From assembly GCA_009664345.1 (NCBI GenBank), contig CP043547.1, forward strand, positions 5,980,709-6,044,708: a stretch of 64,000 nt of DNA, read 5' to 3'. Shown in pieces: positions 47,201 to 55,875 of this stretch. The position numbers were made by a program, and so were the translations under genes. How positions within the stretch are numbered: position 1 is the stretch's first letter; every line of letters begins with the position of its first letter. Origin of the DNA: Planctomycetales bacterium 10988 (GTDB lineage Bacteria; Planctomycetota; Planctomycetia; Pirellulales; Pb10988). Below the pieces are notes generated by a model. It was not told the DNA's origin. It ran no database searches and worked only from the letters and a program-made list of their open reading frames with translations.

Positions 47201-49093
47201 ATTACCGATTTACAGATCATTTCGACAGAAGAAGGGGAGAAAATCCTGTCCGCCAGCCGTGACCGAACGGCCCGACTTTGGAATCCCGAGACTTATTCCG
47301 AAGAAGTCTCCCACGACACCGATCACTCGGAAGTTCTCTCCGTCGATTTCCAAAAAGACGAAGCGATCATGGCGACCGGAGGGCAAGACCGCGCGGCGAA
47401 ATTGTGGGCGATGGAAAGCGGCGAGCTGCTCGCGACCCTTCGACAAGGACATCAAGGAAAGGTCATCAATACCTGTGTTTCTCCCCATCAAGACTATGTT
47501 GCAACTTGTGGGGAGGATGGAACTGTTCGCTTGTGGGACCGTGATAAAGGGACGGAACTCTATGTCTTTCAGGGACATGATCAACCAGTGCATGGCCTCG
47601 ATTTCAACCCAGAAGGTTCTCAACTTGTCTCCGCAGGAGAGGATGGCCGCATCATTGTGTGGGATATTCTCCAAGGAACCAAGGTCAAAGAATGGACGCT
47701 TCCTCCTCGGCGAATCCTCTGCTTGAAAGTTTCTCCCGATGGAAAGCAGCTTTTGACAGGGGATCATCAGGGCGAGGTCGTCCTTTGGGAGCTTGCAACC
47801 GGAAAAGAATTGCTCCGCTTTACGAAACATGTCGAAGCTGTGGTCCAGGTCGACTTCTCGAAGGATCAAACGCGGGCTCACTCCGCCAGCGAAGATCATG
47901 TCGTCTCCGAATGGAAACTCGCGGATGGGAAAGAGATTCAGACCTTCTCGCATCCTTGTGGGGTGCTGGCTTTCGCCTTTTCCGAAGATGCCTCGCAACT
48001 CGTCACCGGGGCAGAAGACGGAATGGTGCGTGTCTGGGATACGAAGAAGGGACAACAAATCAAGGAATGGAAAGCCCATTCCGAATCGATCGTCGATTTG
48101 GACTTCGCGTCGGATTCTGGTCGGATCGTGACCGCAAGCCCGGATGCGACCGTCCGAGAATGGTCCATTGAGACCAAAAAACAACTTGCCGAATATCGGG
48201 GATATCAGAGCTTTGTTTGGTCGGTCCAATACCTAAAGGACTCCGACTTGGTGCTGACCTGCGGCGATCAACAGGCGCAGCTTTGGAAAGCCGGAGAGAA
48301 GACTCCTTCACAACGATTTTCCTCACAAGGGGCCATCAGTGGAGTCGCCTTCGGCCCCGGTTCTCTCTTGGCAACGGCTAGCTGGGATGGTTCGATTTTG
48401 CTTTGGGACCGACAAAGCGAACGCCCGATTCGACGACTTCCGCAAAACCGAGATCATCAGCCATTGCCGGATTATCGCTGGAACAAAGTCAATTGGGACC
48501 TCGATAACAATCGACTTGCTGCCGTTTGCGATCAGGGACGTCTTTTGGTCTGGGATGCCGGTGATGGCAGTCTGATCCTTGATGAGAAGCTTTCCAACGA
48601 TCGGCTTCGCGAAGTGATTTTCTCTCCGGATGGAGAATCTCTTCTGATTGCCGGAAATGAGCGATCGCTGATTGCTTGGGATTTGAGGGCGAATCGCTCG
48701 ATTCGAATCCCATCCGCCCATCGCGGACCGATTATTCATTTACGTTTTTCCAAGTCTGGCGAGGAAGTTCTTTCCGCAGGGTTGGATAACGTCGCCAAAC
48801 GATGGAGCTTTCCGAGTTTAGAACTTCAGCAGCAATATTTGGGACATTCCGCCGGACTTACGTCGGCTTCGTTTTTAGAATCTCCGACAAATCCCATCTC
48901 CAGGGTTTTGACCGCCAGCGCGGATCGAACTGTTAAAATTTGGGAGATCGACTCCGGCAATGAACTGTTAACACTTCGGGGACATCGCGGGGAAGTTTTG
49001 GGAGCCTCGTTGTTGCGAACCTCTGGCGGGCTTGTCACGATCGACCAGAGTGGAGAATGGATCGCTTGGCCCATCGCAGTCCCGGCGGAATGA
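44255..49093 (+). CDS. Membrane Ser/Thr protein kinase with WD40 sensor
   Basis: The 1612-residue protein has an N-terminal zinc-ribbon-like pair (CPFC, CLSC) and a disordered linker. The Hanks-type kinase domain starts near 166: LGEGGMGVVYRA, Lys in ALKML, HRDLKPGN at about 286-293, then VVDWGLAM. DWG in place of DFG is common in planctomycete kinases. One membrane helix lies near 535-555 (VILIIVLMIATFLI). A coiled coil follows at about 560-660 with near-repeats (AERNAERAERNATQAEKNA). About 15 or more WD40 repeats then form probably two propellers (VTGSSTGDLRLWM, VSASQDGEIRLWD, LTASADRTVKIWE). AGGAAAG precedes the ATG by 8 nt. The propellers should lie outside the cytoplasm and signal inward; ligand and targets are unknown. 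Confidence 0.92.
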   Translation: MSRMKICPFCRSPLAPSEIQEKLCLSCGKLLNSAEAPTELGKTKLSPSSMDIVTEEEESPEQASSVTAPTKLRPPKKSNRQNAPSGKARPKESPEKNVDEAKLRASIQEIWSEVVQPETADSDTLRSRGTGFSGDVPPSASLLIKPRSLGNRKIDKDDTATHELLDYELLETLGEGGMGVVYRARQTAVNRTIALKMLKPGMEADSELRSQFLLEAAVTGKLDHPNIIPIYDLGSHDSGGVFYAMKCVHGELWSNSIRDKHVPENLDILMRVSDAIAFAHSRGVIHRDLKPGNIMLGPFGEVLVVDWGLAMIPKDAQRLQESSRNLGGTPAYMAPEMASGNLSEIGLQTDVYLLGAILFEIIAGYPPHRSGSTMETLFSVALNRIRPTDAQGELLDIAYKAMETAPSNRYESVLEFQNAIRSYQQHSESMRLLAQAQDDFFHANQAKDYDLFSQAIFAYREAIKLWSENETAHRALEDAEFALAKLAFKQGDYDLALSWLDKEKPEHCTLYDEVHQQKEERDLRQLRYMATKRITQALGVILIIVLMIATFLIRQEQVAARNAATLAEVQRQKAEDTAQDLSLSNAQLEEANNQLEDANQQLARTNEQLATKTEEAQSNAMRAERNAERAERNATQAEKNALIAEENEEKAQLEAYTAKMSLADSQIQSQAFGQARRQLATLRPEDRGWEYYRLDYLTHLSERVWNAGSAPLQALNYSERLKVFVTTGQEETASLWSLTSKDPVHSFQSKGGTIWTAAFHPEQPVLALGQANGSVSFWSPQSGRYLGELPQQSGEVLSLCFNRKGDQLVTGSSTGDLRLWMLPENPPLSDKFPDSIPRISFGIHHDGIWSVAFSPDGKNFVSASQDGEIRLWDIQPPSAEKSFPQFRPQVTKKANTQAVYRAVYSASGEWIATAGGVNEVKIWPSNLSTPAKVIKTNSGKIDALSFSFDGSQVITGGRNNVLQIWDRVSGKLLKTLRGHAEPITDLQIISTEEGEKILSASRDRTARLWNPETYSEEVSHDTDHSEVLSVDFQKDEAIMATGGQDRAAKLWAMESGELLATLRQGHQGKVINTCVSPHQDYVATCGEDGTVRLWDRDKGTELYVFQGHDQPVHGLDFNPEGSQLVSAGEDGRIIVWDILQGTKVKEWTLPPRRILCLKVSPDGKQLLTGDHQGEVVLWELATGKELLRFTKHVEAVVQVDFSKDQTRAHSASEDHVVSEWKLADGKEIQTFSHPCGVLAFAFSEDASQLVTGAEDGMVRVWDTKKGQQIKEWKAHSESIVDLDFASDSGRIVTASPDATVREWSIETKKQLAEYRGYQSFVWSVQYLKDSDLVLTCGDQQAQLWKAGEKTPSQRFSSQGAISGVAFGPGSLLATASWDGSILLWDRQSERPIRRLPQNRDHQPLPDYRWNKVNWDLDNNRLAAVCDQGRLLVWDAGDGSLILDEKLSNDRLREVIFSPDGESLLIAGNERSLIAWDLRANRSIRIPSAHRGPIIHLRFSKSGEEVLSAGLDNVAKRWSFPSLELQQQYLGHSAGLTSASFLESPTNPISRVLTASADRTVKIWEIDSGNELLTLRGHRGEVLGASLLRTSGGLVTIDQSGEWIAWPIAVPAE

Positions 49094-49319
49094 TCTTGCC
49101 CCAAGCTTTCATTCGCTGAGTGGGAAAGAACAAGGCACCCTAAGGAGGGCATTTCCTGTTTTTCGAGTGGTTCTATAGAAATTACACACTACGGCTGTAG
49201 TCAATTACTGGTCGACTTCCTACACTATGAGACCCGCCTTTCGTTTTTCCAAGGATGTCGGATCGAATTGCTTCCGTATTCCTACTTGATGACTTTCTTT
49301 CTAACTTCGCCAAACTCAG

Positions 49320-50843
49320 ATGGATGGAACACTTCCCGACGAGGTACTCGCTCAGTGTGCCGATGAGCCAATTCATTGCCCCGACCACATCCAGCCGCAC
49401 GGGGTATTACTTGTTTTTGACCCCGAAACGCTGTTGATTGAACAGGCAAGTGAAACCGTTCTTACTCTCCTTCGAGTGGAGGTTTCCGCACTATTAGGGA
49501 GTTCGATCGAGCAGCTCATTGGCCCTCAGCGAACTCATTACCTTCGGCACTGGAAGCGAGAATCCAAACCCTCCGATGGCGAGTTGCTCGACTTCTCGTT
49601 CGAATATCCTTTGACGGGAAGATGGTTTCAGGCCATCGTTCACTTTCATCAAGGGGTCGGCTTTTTCGAAATCGAACAGGCGATCCATCTGCAAGGGTCC
49701 AAGCAATTTTCTCGTTTCTTGGCAACGCAACGGGAAGTGCTTCGAACTTTGGTTCAGTTGGAACGGACCTGTAATCAACTTCCAGAGCTGCTTGAAAACT
49801 TAGCCCAACTCGTCCGTGAAACTACCTATTATGATCGGGTGATGATCTATCGCTTTGATTCTGATGGGAGTGGCAAGGTCGTAGCCGAAAATCGCTCCGC
49901 AGAGTTGGAGCCTTATCTCGGTTTGCAATATCCTGCGACCGATATTCCCGCTCAAGCAAGAGTATTGTACCTGAAGAATCGTACGCGGCTGTTGGAAAAT
50001 GTGGGGGCCAAGCAAGTCAAGGTCCTTCCAACCCTCAATCCGCGGACCAACCAGCAGGCGGATATGAGCTACTGTCAGCTACGCAGCATGTCGCCTGTGC
50101 ATGTGGAATATCTTCAAAATATGGGCGTGGCGGCAACGTTGGTACTCTCCATTGTGGTGGATCATCAGCTTTGGGGCCTGGTTGCCTGTCACCATTCCAA
50201 GCCCAAATGGATCAGTTACGATCGACGCTTCATCTGTGAAGTGTTGGCGGAATATTGTTCGAAATTGATCGTGGCTCAAGAATTTCGCGATCGAAAAGCT
50301 GCTCAACAATTGAGTTTGGAATTCTCTTCACGACTTCTCACCCTCAGACAAAAGAGTGAGGACAAAATCGCCGCCCTCTTCGAATCCCCTGATTTATTGC
50401 TGGCTCCCTTTAAAGCCCAAGGGATGGCCTATTGGAATGGACGGATCGAACGGCAAATCGGCGAGGTTCCCACCGAGGAGAATTTGAAGAAAGTCGTTGC
50501 CTTTCTCCAAGAGCAAGAATCTGTGGAAAATCCCTTCCAAACAGATCGGATCACCTTCCTACTGCCAGAAGTGGAAGAGATGCGAGAGCAGGCAAGCGGC
50601 CTCTTTGCTTTCCGACTTCCCAATGCGAAGAACGAGTATTTGCTCTGGTTCCGCCCTGAAAAAACGCAAACCGTCAATTGGGCCGGCGATCCGCGAAAAG
50701 GGCTGATCGAAGAAGAGGGCGGATTTCGCCTTAGCCCCCGCAAGTCCTTTGAAACTTGGATCGAAGAAGCCCGAGGCATTTCAGATCCGTGGGGCGTCAA
50801 CGAACTATTTCTCGTGCAGTCCCTCTTTCCTTACTTTTTGTAA
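49320..50843 (+). CDS. Bacteriophytochrome photosensory core (PAS-GAF-PHY) without output domain
   Basis: Bacteriophytochromes bind biliverdin and switch between red and far-red forms. The 507-residue protein has a PAS domain with LAQCADEPIHCPDHIQPHG, where Cys13 matches the biliverdin-linking cysteine. The GAF domain has YPATDIPAQARVLYLKNR (Asp208), QLRSMSPVHVEYLQNMGV (Arg254, His261) and LWGLVACHHS (His291), all key chromophore contacts. In the PHY domain, ASGLFAFRL, YLLWFRPE, TVNWAGDP and SPRKSFETW match the tongue region. The protein ends right after PHY, where a histidine kinase normally follows. No heme oxygenase or response regulator gene is nearby. It begins 226 bases after the WD40 kinase on the same strand. 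The ribosome site is weak. Confidence 0.92.
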   Translation: MDGTLPDEVLAQCADEPIHCPDHIQPHGVLLVFDPETLLIEQASETVLTLLRVEVSALLGSSIEQLIGPQRTHYLRHWKRESKPSDGELLDFSFEYPLTGRWFQAIVHFHQGVGFFEIEQAIHLQGSKQFSRFLATQREVLRTLVQLERTCNQLPELLENLAQLVRETTYYDRVMIYRFDSDGSGKVVAENRSAELEPYLGLQYPATDIPAQARVLYLKNRTRLLENVGAKQVKVLPTLNPRTNQQADMSYCQLRSMSPVHVEYLQNMGVAATLVLSIVVDHQLWGLVACHHSKPKWISYDRRFICEVLAEYCSKLIVAQEFRDRKAAQQLSLEFSSRLLTLRQKSEDKIAALFESPDLLLAPFKAQGMAYWNGRIERQIGEVPTEENLKKVVAFLQEQESVENPFQTDRITFLLPEVEEMREQASGLFAFRLPNAKNEYLLWFRPEKTQTVNWAGDPRKGLIEEEGGFRLSPRKSFETWIEEARGISDPWGVNELFLVQSLFPYFL

Positions 50844-50847
50844 AAAT

Positions 50848-52107
50848 TTACACCCAACGTCGAGGGGTAAGATTCCTGGCAGGATCAAAGAATTGGGTCT
50901 CGGATTCTTGCTCAAGATGAGCGTCCACTTCACACCCCCAGACACACCGCTTCTTGAGCATTTTCAAGAACGGAGAATTCGAAATCTCATTTGCCCTTAA
51001 GGAAATTCGAGTCAAGTGCGGAAAACGAAGGGTTTTGGCTAGGTACTCAATCGAACGATCCGTCAGGCAATTATCATTCAAGAACAACGTCTGTAAAACG
51101 GGAAAATCCTCCGATTGAGTTAAATCGATCAAACCATCATCTCCGATACCCACTCCGCCTAAATCCAGCTTTCTCAAATGTGGCCAACGCGTTGCATATA
51201 AAATCCCACGAGCATACCATGACAAATCCGTCTGGCTTAGGTCAAGAACCTCCAGTTGGTGCCCCAATCCTTCGCCGAGTAGCCGCGCAAATTCGGAGTC
51301 GTGAGGGTTTTCCTCTTTGCCGAAGAAGTTGCAACCAAGCCTAAGAACTTTGAGCTTTTCGAGATGGGGAAAATCAAGAAGGAAAGGGAATTGATCCCAG
51401 CGAAGCCCGTTGGCACTGACATCCAAGAGCTGAAGCGGAGAGGCGTTGATCCCTTTCAAAAAAGAGGACCAAGTTCGAGTCAGGTCCATATTCACCGCGA
51501 TCAATTCACGCAACTTCGACGCCCAGGAAGTTTTGCCGAACTGTTCCCACTCATGGGCTTGCAACAGATGATTCGAAAGGTCCAACGAACGGAGACTGGT
51601 AAGCTTTTGACATTTCCACAGCCAACTGCGAGTCGCCCTGGCCTGCCGATCGGAGGTGTAGAGCTTGAGATTTTCAATCCGTTCTAACGGGGAAAAATGT
51701 TGTAAATCGTGGGTATGCTCCGGGAGGATTTCCCAGAGATGCAGCCGTTTCAGCAAGGGAGCCGCTTCAAAGAGGCGGTCGGCATGTTCCAAAAAGGAAG
51801 CAGCATTCGTATGGATACCAGCTAAAAATCCCCGCTCAAAATTGGCTTCATGGAGATCGAGCAATCGGACTTCGTACAGCCACTGGTTGGCGGAACCGCG
51901 CAGCAGCTCACTCTCTCTCGCTTCCAAAGGAGGCCGGTCGGGGTGACCGATAGGCAAACGATCCAACGCACATTGCACACGAATGAAGTCCGCCCTGGGT
52001 TCATCCACTTCTTCCAGCCAATCAGCATAAATCAATCGCGGCCCATCCGCTTCGGGATCGTTGCGAATGGCCTCGATAAACGTCTTTTCCGTGGAAGAGT
52101 ATTGCAC
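50848..52107 (-). CDS. TIGR02996-type repeat-companion protein with LRRs
   Basis: The 419-residue protein opens with a domain of the TIGR02996 type: FIEAIRNDPEADGPRLIYADWLEEVDEPRADFIRVQ. It is known mainly from planctomycetes and is typically found before leucine-rich repeats. From about residue 125 there are ribonuclease-inhibitor-like LRRs: LRSLDLSNHLLQ, LEVLDLSQTDLS, LRKLDLGGVGIGDDGL, LQTLFLNDNCLTDRSI, LTRISLRANEIS. There is no signal peptide, so it is likely cytoplasmic. It starts at a GTG. The neighbour at 52158 is a paralogue 50 bases upstream on the same strand. Function is unknown. Confidence 0.85.
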   Translation of the reverse strand: MQYSSTEKTFIEAIRNDPEADGPRLIYADWLEEVDEPRADFIRVQCALDRLPIGHPDRPPLEARESELLRGSANQWLYEVRLLDLHEANFERGFLAGIHTNAASFLEHADRLFEAAPLLKRLHLWEILPEHTHDLQHFSPLERIENLKLYTSDRQARATRSWLWKCQKLTSLRSLDLSNHLLQAHEWEQFGKTSWASKLRELIAVNMDLTRTWSSFLKGINASPLQLLDVSANGLRWDQFPFLLDFPHLEKLKVLRLGCNFFGKEENPHDSEFARLLGEGLGHQLEVLDLSQTDLSWYARGILYATRWPHLRKLDLGGVGIGDDGLIDLTQSEDFPVLQTLFLNDNCLTDRSIEYLAKTLRFPHLTRISLRANEISNSPFLKMLKKRCVWGCEVDAHLEQESETQFFDPARNLTPRRWV

Positions 52108-52140
52108 TAGAGAGTCAAAGTCCTCAGGAGGGTTAAATTC

Positions 52141-52153
52141 AAAAAGTGCTTTT
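52141..52153. repeat. Recurrent near-palindrome AAAAAGTGCTTTT
   Basis: In the 50-base gap between the two LRR genes. Read on the minus strand with its flanks it is GAAAAGCACTTTTTG, the same as the copy before the WD40 lipoprotein at 23986. Confidence 0.65.
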
Positions 52154-52157
52154 CGAT

Positions 52158-53360
52158 TTATCCGTAGGAATTGACAACGACTTCATCCCCGAAGCGGTCT
52201 TTGAGGATTTGCGTTCCTTCCGAGGAAAGTTCGTTGAAATCCACTCGCAGGGCAACCAGATTGTCAAAGTGTTTACAATCGGCCAGTTGTTTGGCCCCTT
52301 CGTCAGTAATTCCATTGCCAATTAAGTCCAGCACGCGGAGATTCTCGAAGTTCTTCGATTTGACCAAACGCAGAACCCCTTCATCCAGCAAGCGATTCCG
52401 AGAAAGTTGCAACACTTTGAGTTGCGGGGCAAACGGGGCTTGGGCCAACATTTCGATATCCGCCGGCCAGAGCCCGCACTCTTGCAGTCCCAGAGAAACG
52501 AGATGGTTCAGCGACTTGGCCCCGGCAAGTGATTCGATTCCCTTGCGTCCCAAGCTATTGTTTCGAGAAAGCTTCAGTTGTTGCAAACTGGTCCAATGCG
52601 GCGATTCCGCCAGAGCGGCCAACCCTTCGGCCCCGATATGGTTATGCTCCAAGAGAAGCCGCTCTAAATTACTGGACTGCGAAGATTGTGAAAGCCATTG
52701 CAGGCCTTCGCTGCCGATGCGGTTCTCGGCGAGGTTGAGAACTTTCAAACGGCTCAGCAAAGACGAACACGCCAAAGAGGACATCCCTTGGGCTTCGATA
52801 CGATTCCAAATCAAATAGAGTTCTTGCACCTGATCGAGACAAGACGACATGGCAATCGTCGGAATATCCGTATCGCGAAGGAACGTGACATCCGTCCGCA
52901 TACTTAAATCGAGGGTGACAAGCTTCCGCAAATGCTCGGAGTTCATCAACTCGAAGAGGGATTCGGACACCATCAAAAAGCTCACGCGGCGAATGGTGGG
53001 GACTTCCAAGAAAAGCTGATCCGCGTGTTGTAAAAACATCGCAGCACTGACGCGGCACTCTTCCGCAAACCCACGGCGAAAGCGATAAACAAAGGCATTC
53101 GCCAAGGTAGGATCGAGCGGTTCAGGAAGCCACTCTTTATAGTACTGTGCCCATAGTTCCTCTTCCCGGAGTTTTAAACGGCTCCAGGCCGGGAGAAAGA
53201 CCCCTTCAGGCATCTGTTCCAAGCGCGCTAACTCCACCTGGATGCGAATCCATTCGCCTCGCGGGTCTTCCTGATCCTCAAGCCAGTCGGCATAGACCAA
53301 GCGGGGGTTATCTTCGTCAGGTGCTGCTAGAATTGCATCCATCAAGGCTTGAGCAGCCAT
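52158..53360 (-). CDS. TIGR02996-type repeat-companion protein with LRRs (paralogue)
   Basis: The 400-residue protein has the same plan as its downstream neighbour. The N-terminal domain has MDAILAAPDEDNPRLVYADWLEDQEDPRGEWIRIQ. Leucine-rich repeats follow from about residue 120: LVTLDLSMRT, LKVLNLAENRIGSEGL, LERLLLEHNHIGAEGL, LQQLKLSRNNSLGRKGI, LKVLQLSRNRLLDEGV, LRVLDLIGNGITDEGAKQL. The two proteins are clearly related but diverged, suggesting an old tandem duplication. It ends DRFGDEVVVNSYG. AAGGACC lies about 7 nt before the ATG. Role unknown. Confidence 0.85.
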   Translation of the reverse strand: MAAQALMDAILAAPDEDNPRLVYADWLEDQEDPRGEWIRIQVELARLEQMPEGVFLPAWSRLKLREEELWAQYYKEWLPEPLDPTLANAFVYRFRRGFAEECRVSAAMFLQHADQLFLEVPTIRRVSFLMVSESLFELMNSEHLRKLVTLDLSMRTDVTFLRDTDIPTIAMSSCLDQVQELYLIWNRIEAQGMSSLACSSLLSRLKVLNLAENRIGSEGLQWLSQSSQSSNLERLLLEHNHIGAEGLAALAESPHWTSLQQLKLSRNNSLGRKGIESLAGAKSLNHLVSLGLQECGLWPADIEMLAQAPFAPQLKVLQLSRNRLLDEGVLRLVKSKNFENLRVLDLIGNGITDEGAKQLADCKHFDNLVALRVDFNELSSEGTQILKDRFGDEVVVNSYG

Positions 53361-53571
53361 ATCTTGGTCCTTCTCAGAGAGAACGAAAGTTGGTATCGAT
53401 GCGAAGTGGGGGCCTTATCACGATGGCATTAGCATAGCGTCACTCGTTCCACCCATCATCCATTGTAAGGTCCCCCTACGAAAAATGGCAAAATTTCTTA
53501 TGGTGGAAAGGATTGCCTCCCACGATTCCTACCTTGTATAGGATGGGGCTGTTTCTTTGAAGGAACCGAAC

Positions 53572-54240
53572 ATGGAACCAACAACCAGCGAACGCATTTT
53601 CGAACAACTTCTGGAACGAATCCGTTCGCAGGAATGGAAAATCGGCGAAACGATTCCGAGCGAGCGGATTTTGGTGCAAGAGTTGGGGGTCAGCCGCATC
53701 GTCCTCCGGGAGGCACTTTCCCAGCTCCGCGCTTTGGGATTGTTGGAAACCAGCCATGGACGTGGCTCGCAAATTCAAGCGATCGATCCTAGTTTAGTGG
53801 GACAACTTGTGCCTCTGATGGTTCGCACTTCTGACAGTTCGCTGTTTTCTGAAGTGGCCCAAGTGCGACTTACCTTGGAGCCGACGATTGCCGAAGTCGC
53901 TGCACTTCATCGAACGGAAGAAGACCTAGAAAAGCTCCATCAGGCGGCCCTTCAATTTCAGGAAGAAAGTTTCCTGGAACATCAAACACCTGAGAAAATC
54001 CGAACTTTGGATCACCGCTTTCATCGCTGTTTGGCCGAGTCGGCCCATCATCAACTATTCGGGCTCTTCTCCCGAATCCTGCTCGATTTGGAGCCGATCC
54101 CTGAGGAAAATTCGCCCCGGTCTCCCAAACAGTTGCGTCGTGCCTGCGAAGATCATTTCGCAATCGTGAACGCCTTGGAATCAAAAAACGCCCCGCTGGC
54201 GAAAAGCCTTCTGCTTACCCATCTCTTGCAACAGCAGTGA
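53572..54240 (+). CDS. FadR-family (GntR/FCD) transcriptional regulator
   Basis: The 222-residue protein has an N-terminal winged helix (GETIPSERILVQELGVSRIVLREALSQLRALGLLETSHGRGSQI) typical of GntR proteins. The C-terminal FCD helical domain carries likely metal/ligand-binding residues: Asp and His in TLDHRFHRC, His in CEDHFAIVNAL, and a late LLTHL His. Such regulators usually respond to sugar acids or other carboxylates. AAGGAA precedes the ATG at 53572; a TTG 15 bases earlier is less likely. It converges with the oxidoreductase gene 6 bases away. A regulatory link is plausible, but no operator was identified. Confidence 0.9.
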   Translation: MEPTTSERIFEQLLERIRSQEWKIGETIPSERILVQELGVSRIVLREALSQLRALGLLETSHGRGSQIQAIDPSLVGQLVPLMVRTSDSSLFSEVAQVRLTLEPTIAEVAALHRTEEDLEKLHQAALQFQEESFLEHQTPEKIRTLDHRFHRCLAESAHHQLFGLFSRILLDLEPIPEENSPRSPKQLRRACEDHFAIVNALESKNAPLAKSLLLTHLLQQQ

Positions 54241-54246
54241 ACTCGG

Positions 54247-55287
54247 CTAAATCACAGGAATGTGAAACGGTAAACTGACCTCACTCCCAAGATGGGCGGA
54301 TTGCCGACCGGCATCCAAGATCTCTTGGGCATCCCGACAATTTCGAGGTTGGCAGAGGGGATAGAAGCTTTCACCAGAGGCTATACAGTGCAGGAAGTGC
54401 GAAGCCGGGTCTTTCATGTGGTCAGGAGAATCCGTCAGTGGGACCTTCTCACCCAGCGGGCTTGTCTTCGTCGCCAGCATTACTTTTCCATCTTCGTAGG
54501 GTTGAACGATGAGGGTGCCATCGGTCCCATAGATCATCGTCTCATAGCTGGTCAGGTCCCCGATTTGAGTCCAAGAGGCTTCGGCAATCGCCAAACCTTG
54601 CGGATAGGTCATGGCGATCAAGGCATTATCTTCCACCATGATGTTTTCTTTACAGAACCGACCGGCCACCCCTGTCACGCGGCTGGGGACTCCCAAAAGC
54701 GTTCGAGCGAGATTCACCCCGTAACCACAGTAATCGATCATGGCCCCGCCGCCGTTTTTTTGAGCATCAAAGAGCCAAGAACAAAAATCTGGACTACAGC
54801 CCAACTCTTCCGGACCGGCATGAGCGGCACGGTATTTCACCTGCCAAATGCGTCCGATTTTCCCCTCGAAAGCCATTTGCAGGGCACTTTGTAAAGGCGA
54901 CCACCAGACATAAGGCCAGTTGACCATCAAACGCAACCCATGCCGATCCGCCGCCATCAGCATGCGATCCGCCTGCTGTAACGTGGCCGCCATCGGCTTT
55001 TCCAGCATTACATGGAGATTGCGTTCCAAGGCCCAGATGGCCCAAGCGGCTCCTTCAGCATTGCTGCCAAAGACCCAAACGGCATCTATTTTTTCCCGAG
55101 TTCCCAAATCTTGGGCGGAAACATAGGTCTTGCAATCGGTTTCGTTGCGAATTTTCTCCCGTAAATGGGCATGTGAGTCGACGGCTGCGACCAATTCCGC
55201 CTGAGGGTGATTGAGCAAATGAGGAAGATTGTCCCAGACATGATCGTGACTTAGGCCCAAAATTGCGATACGTAGTTTTTCTGCCAT
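54247..55287 (-). CDS. Gfo/Idh/MocA family oxidoreductase
   Basis: The 346-residue protein has an N-terminal Rossmann domain (LRIAILGLSHDHVWDNLPHLLNHPQAELVAAVDS) and the family EKPMA motif (LHVMLEKPMAATLQQADRML), whose Lys is at the active site. The beta-sheet C-terminal domain contains GGGAMIDYCGYGVNLARTLLG, with the usual GG...D..xH region carrying Gly and Asn in place of the common His. NAD(P)-dependent oxidation of a sugar or inositol derivative is the family role; the substrate is unknown. The nucleotide loop is GLSHDH rather than GxGxxG, as in some subfamilies. AAAGGGAA precedes the ATG at 55287; a GTG 21 bases earlier is less likely. Confidence 0.88.
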   Translation of the reverse strand: MAEKLRIAILGLSHDHVWDNLPHLLNHPQAELVAAVDSHAHLREKIRNETDCKTYVSAQDLGTREKIDAVWVFGSNAEGAAWAIWALERNLHVMLEKPMAATLQQADRMLMAADRHGLRLMVNWPYVWWSPLQSALQMAFEGKIGRIWQVKYRAAHAGPEELGCSPDFCSWLFDAQKNGGGAMIDYCGYGVNLARTLLGVPSRVTGVAGRFCKENIMVEDNALIAMTYPQGLAIAEASWTQIGDLTSYETMIYGTDGTLIVQPYEDGKVMLATKTSPLGEKVPLTDSPDHMKDPASHFLHCIASGESFYPLCQPRNCRDAQEILDAGRQSAHLGSEVSLPFHIPVI

Positions 55288-55875
55288 GCCAGTTCCCTTT
55301 CGTTTCACTCGCCTGCTGCCAATGGATAGCTTTCAACCAGCGGCCATCATCCCTTACATTTTCCCGGCCCGCAACCCTCGATGGGGAAACTCATCGGGGA
55401 ATAAAAATGGGCAAAATTCCATTCCGGGGTATAATCCCCAAGTAAGATAAAAAGTAGGCGGTATCTATCCACCTGATGGATTTAGTCGAGTTTTTCCTCG
55501 TTTTCTGAAATTGATCTATCCTTCCCAAGCTAACGAATGTAAAAGGACAAGGAATTCCCATTTCGGATTCGACGGAAGCAGCGCTCCCTGGGTTCTCCGG
55601 GGACTGGCTTCAGAGACCTCCCAGGCCCATCAACTAGGAAGAGAGCAGATCGGAAGCCATAGCACATTTTTCGTAAGTGTGCATGTTGAAAACTTCGGAA
55701 ATGAGCTATTTTTCACCTAAAATTCTCTCCTGAACCTTTTCATCTCCTCTAGGCTTTTCAAGTAATTTTCCCTGCATAGACCGCCAGACTGATATCGTTC
55801 TTGTTATCCCCAGGATTCCCGCGTCAAAGAGAATAAAACTAGAATAGGCAACCTGGGTAAGCTATAGTTAAATGA
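55288..55875. other. Intergenic stretch before GH3 gene
   Basis: About 590 bases. No gene is supported; one 69-codon plus-strand frame lacks a ribosome site. The only notable structure is GGGG-TATAAT-CCCC at 55426-55439. Confidence 0.5.
55426..55439. promoter_or_regulatory. TATAAT box flanked by GGGG/CCCC
   Basis: GGGGTATAATCCCC is a 4 bp inverted repeat exactly framing a -10 consensus. It lies 437 bases before the GH3 start with no clear -35 box, so its role is doubtful. Confidence 0.25.

Noticed and set aside
47210-48229. 339-codon frame antisense to the WD40 kinase
   Set aside because: The repetitive WD40 codons create a long antisense frame; no independent support.
52141-52153. Near-palindrome read as a terminator between the LRR genes
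   Set aside because: The stem has almost no GC and no loop; identical sequences occur inside coding regions, so termination is unlikely.
55511-55720. 69-codon plus-strand frame before the GH3 gene
   Set aside because: No ribosome site and no recognisable sequence.
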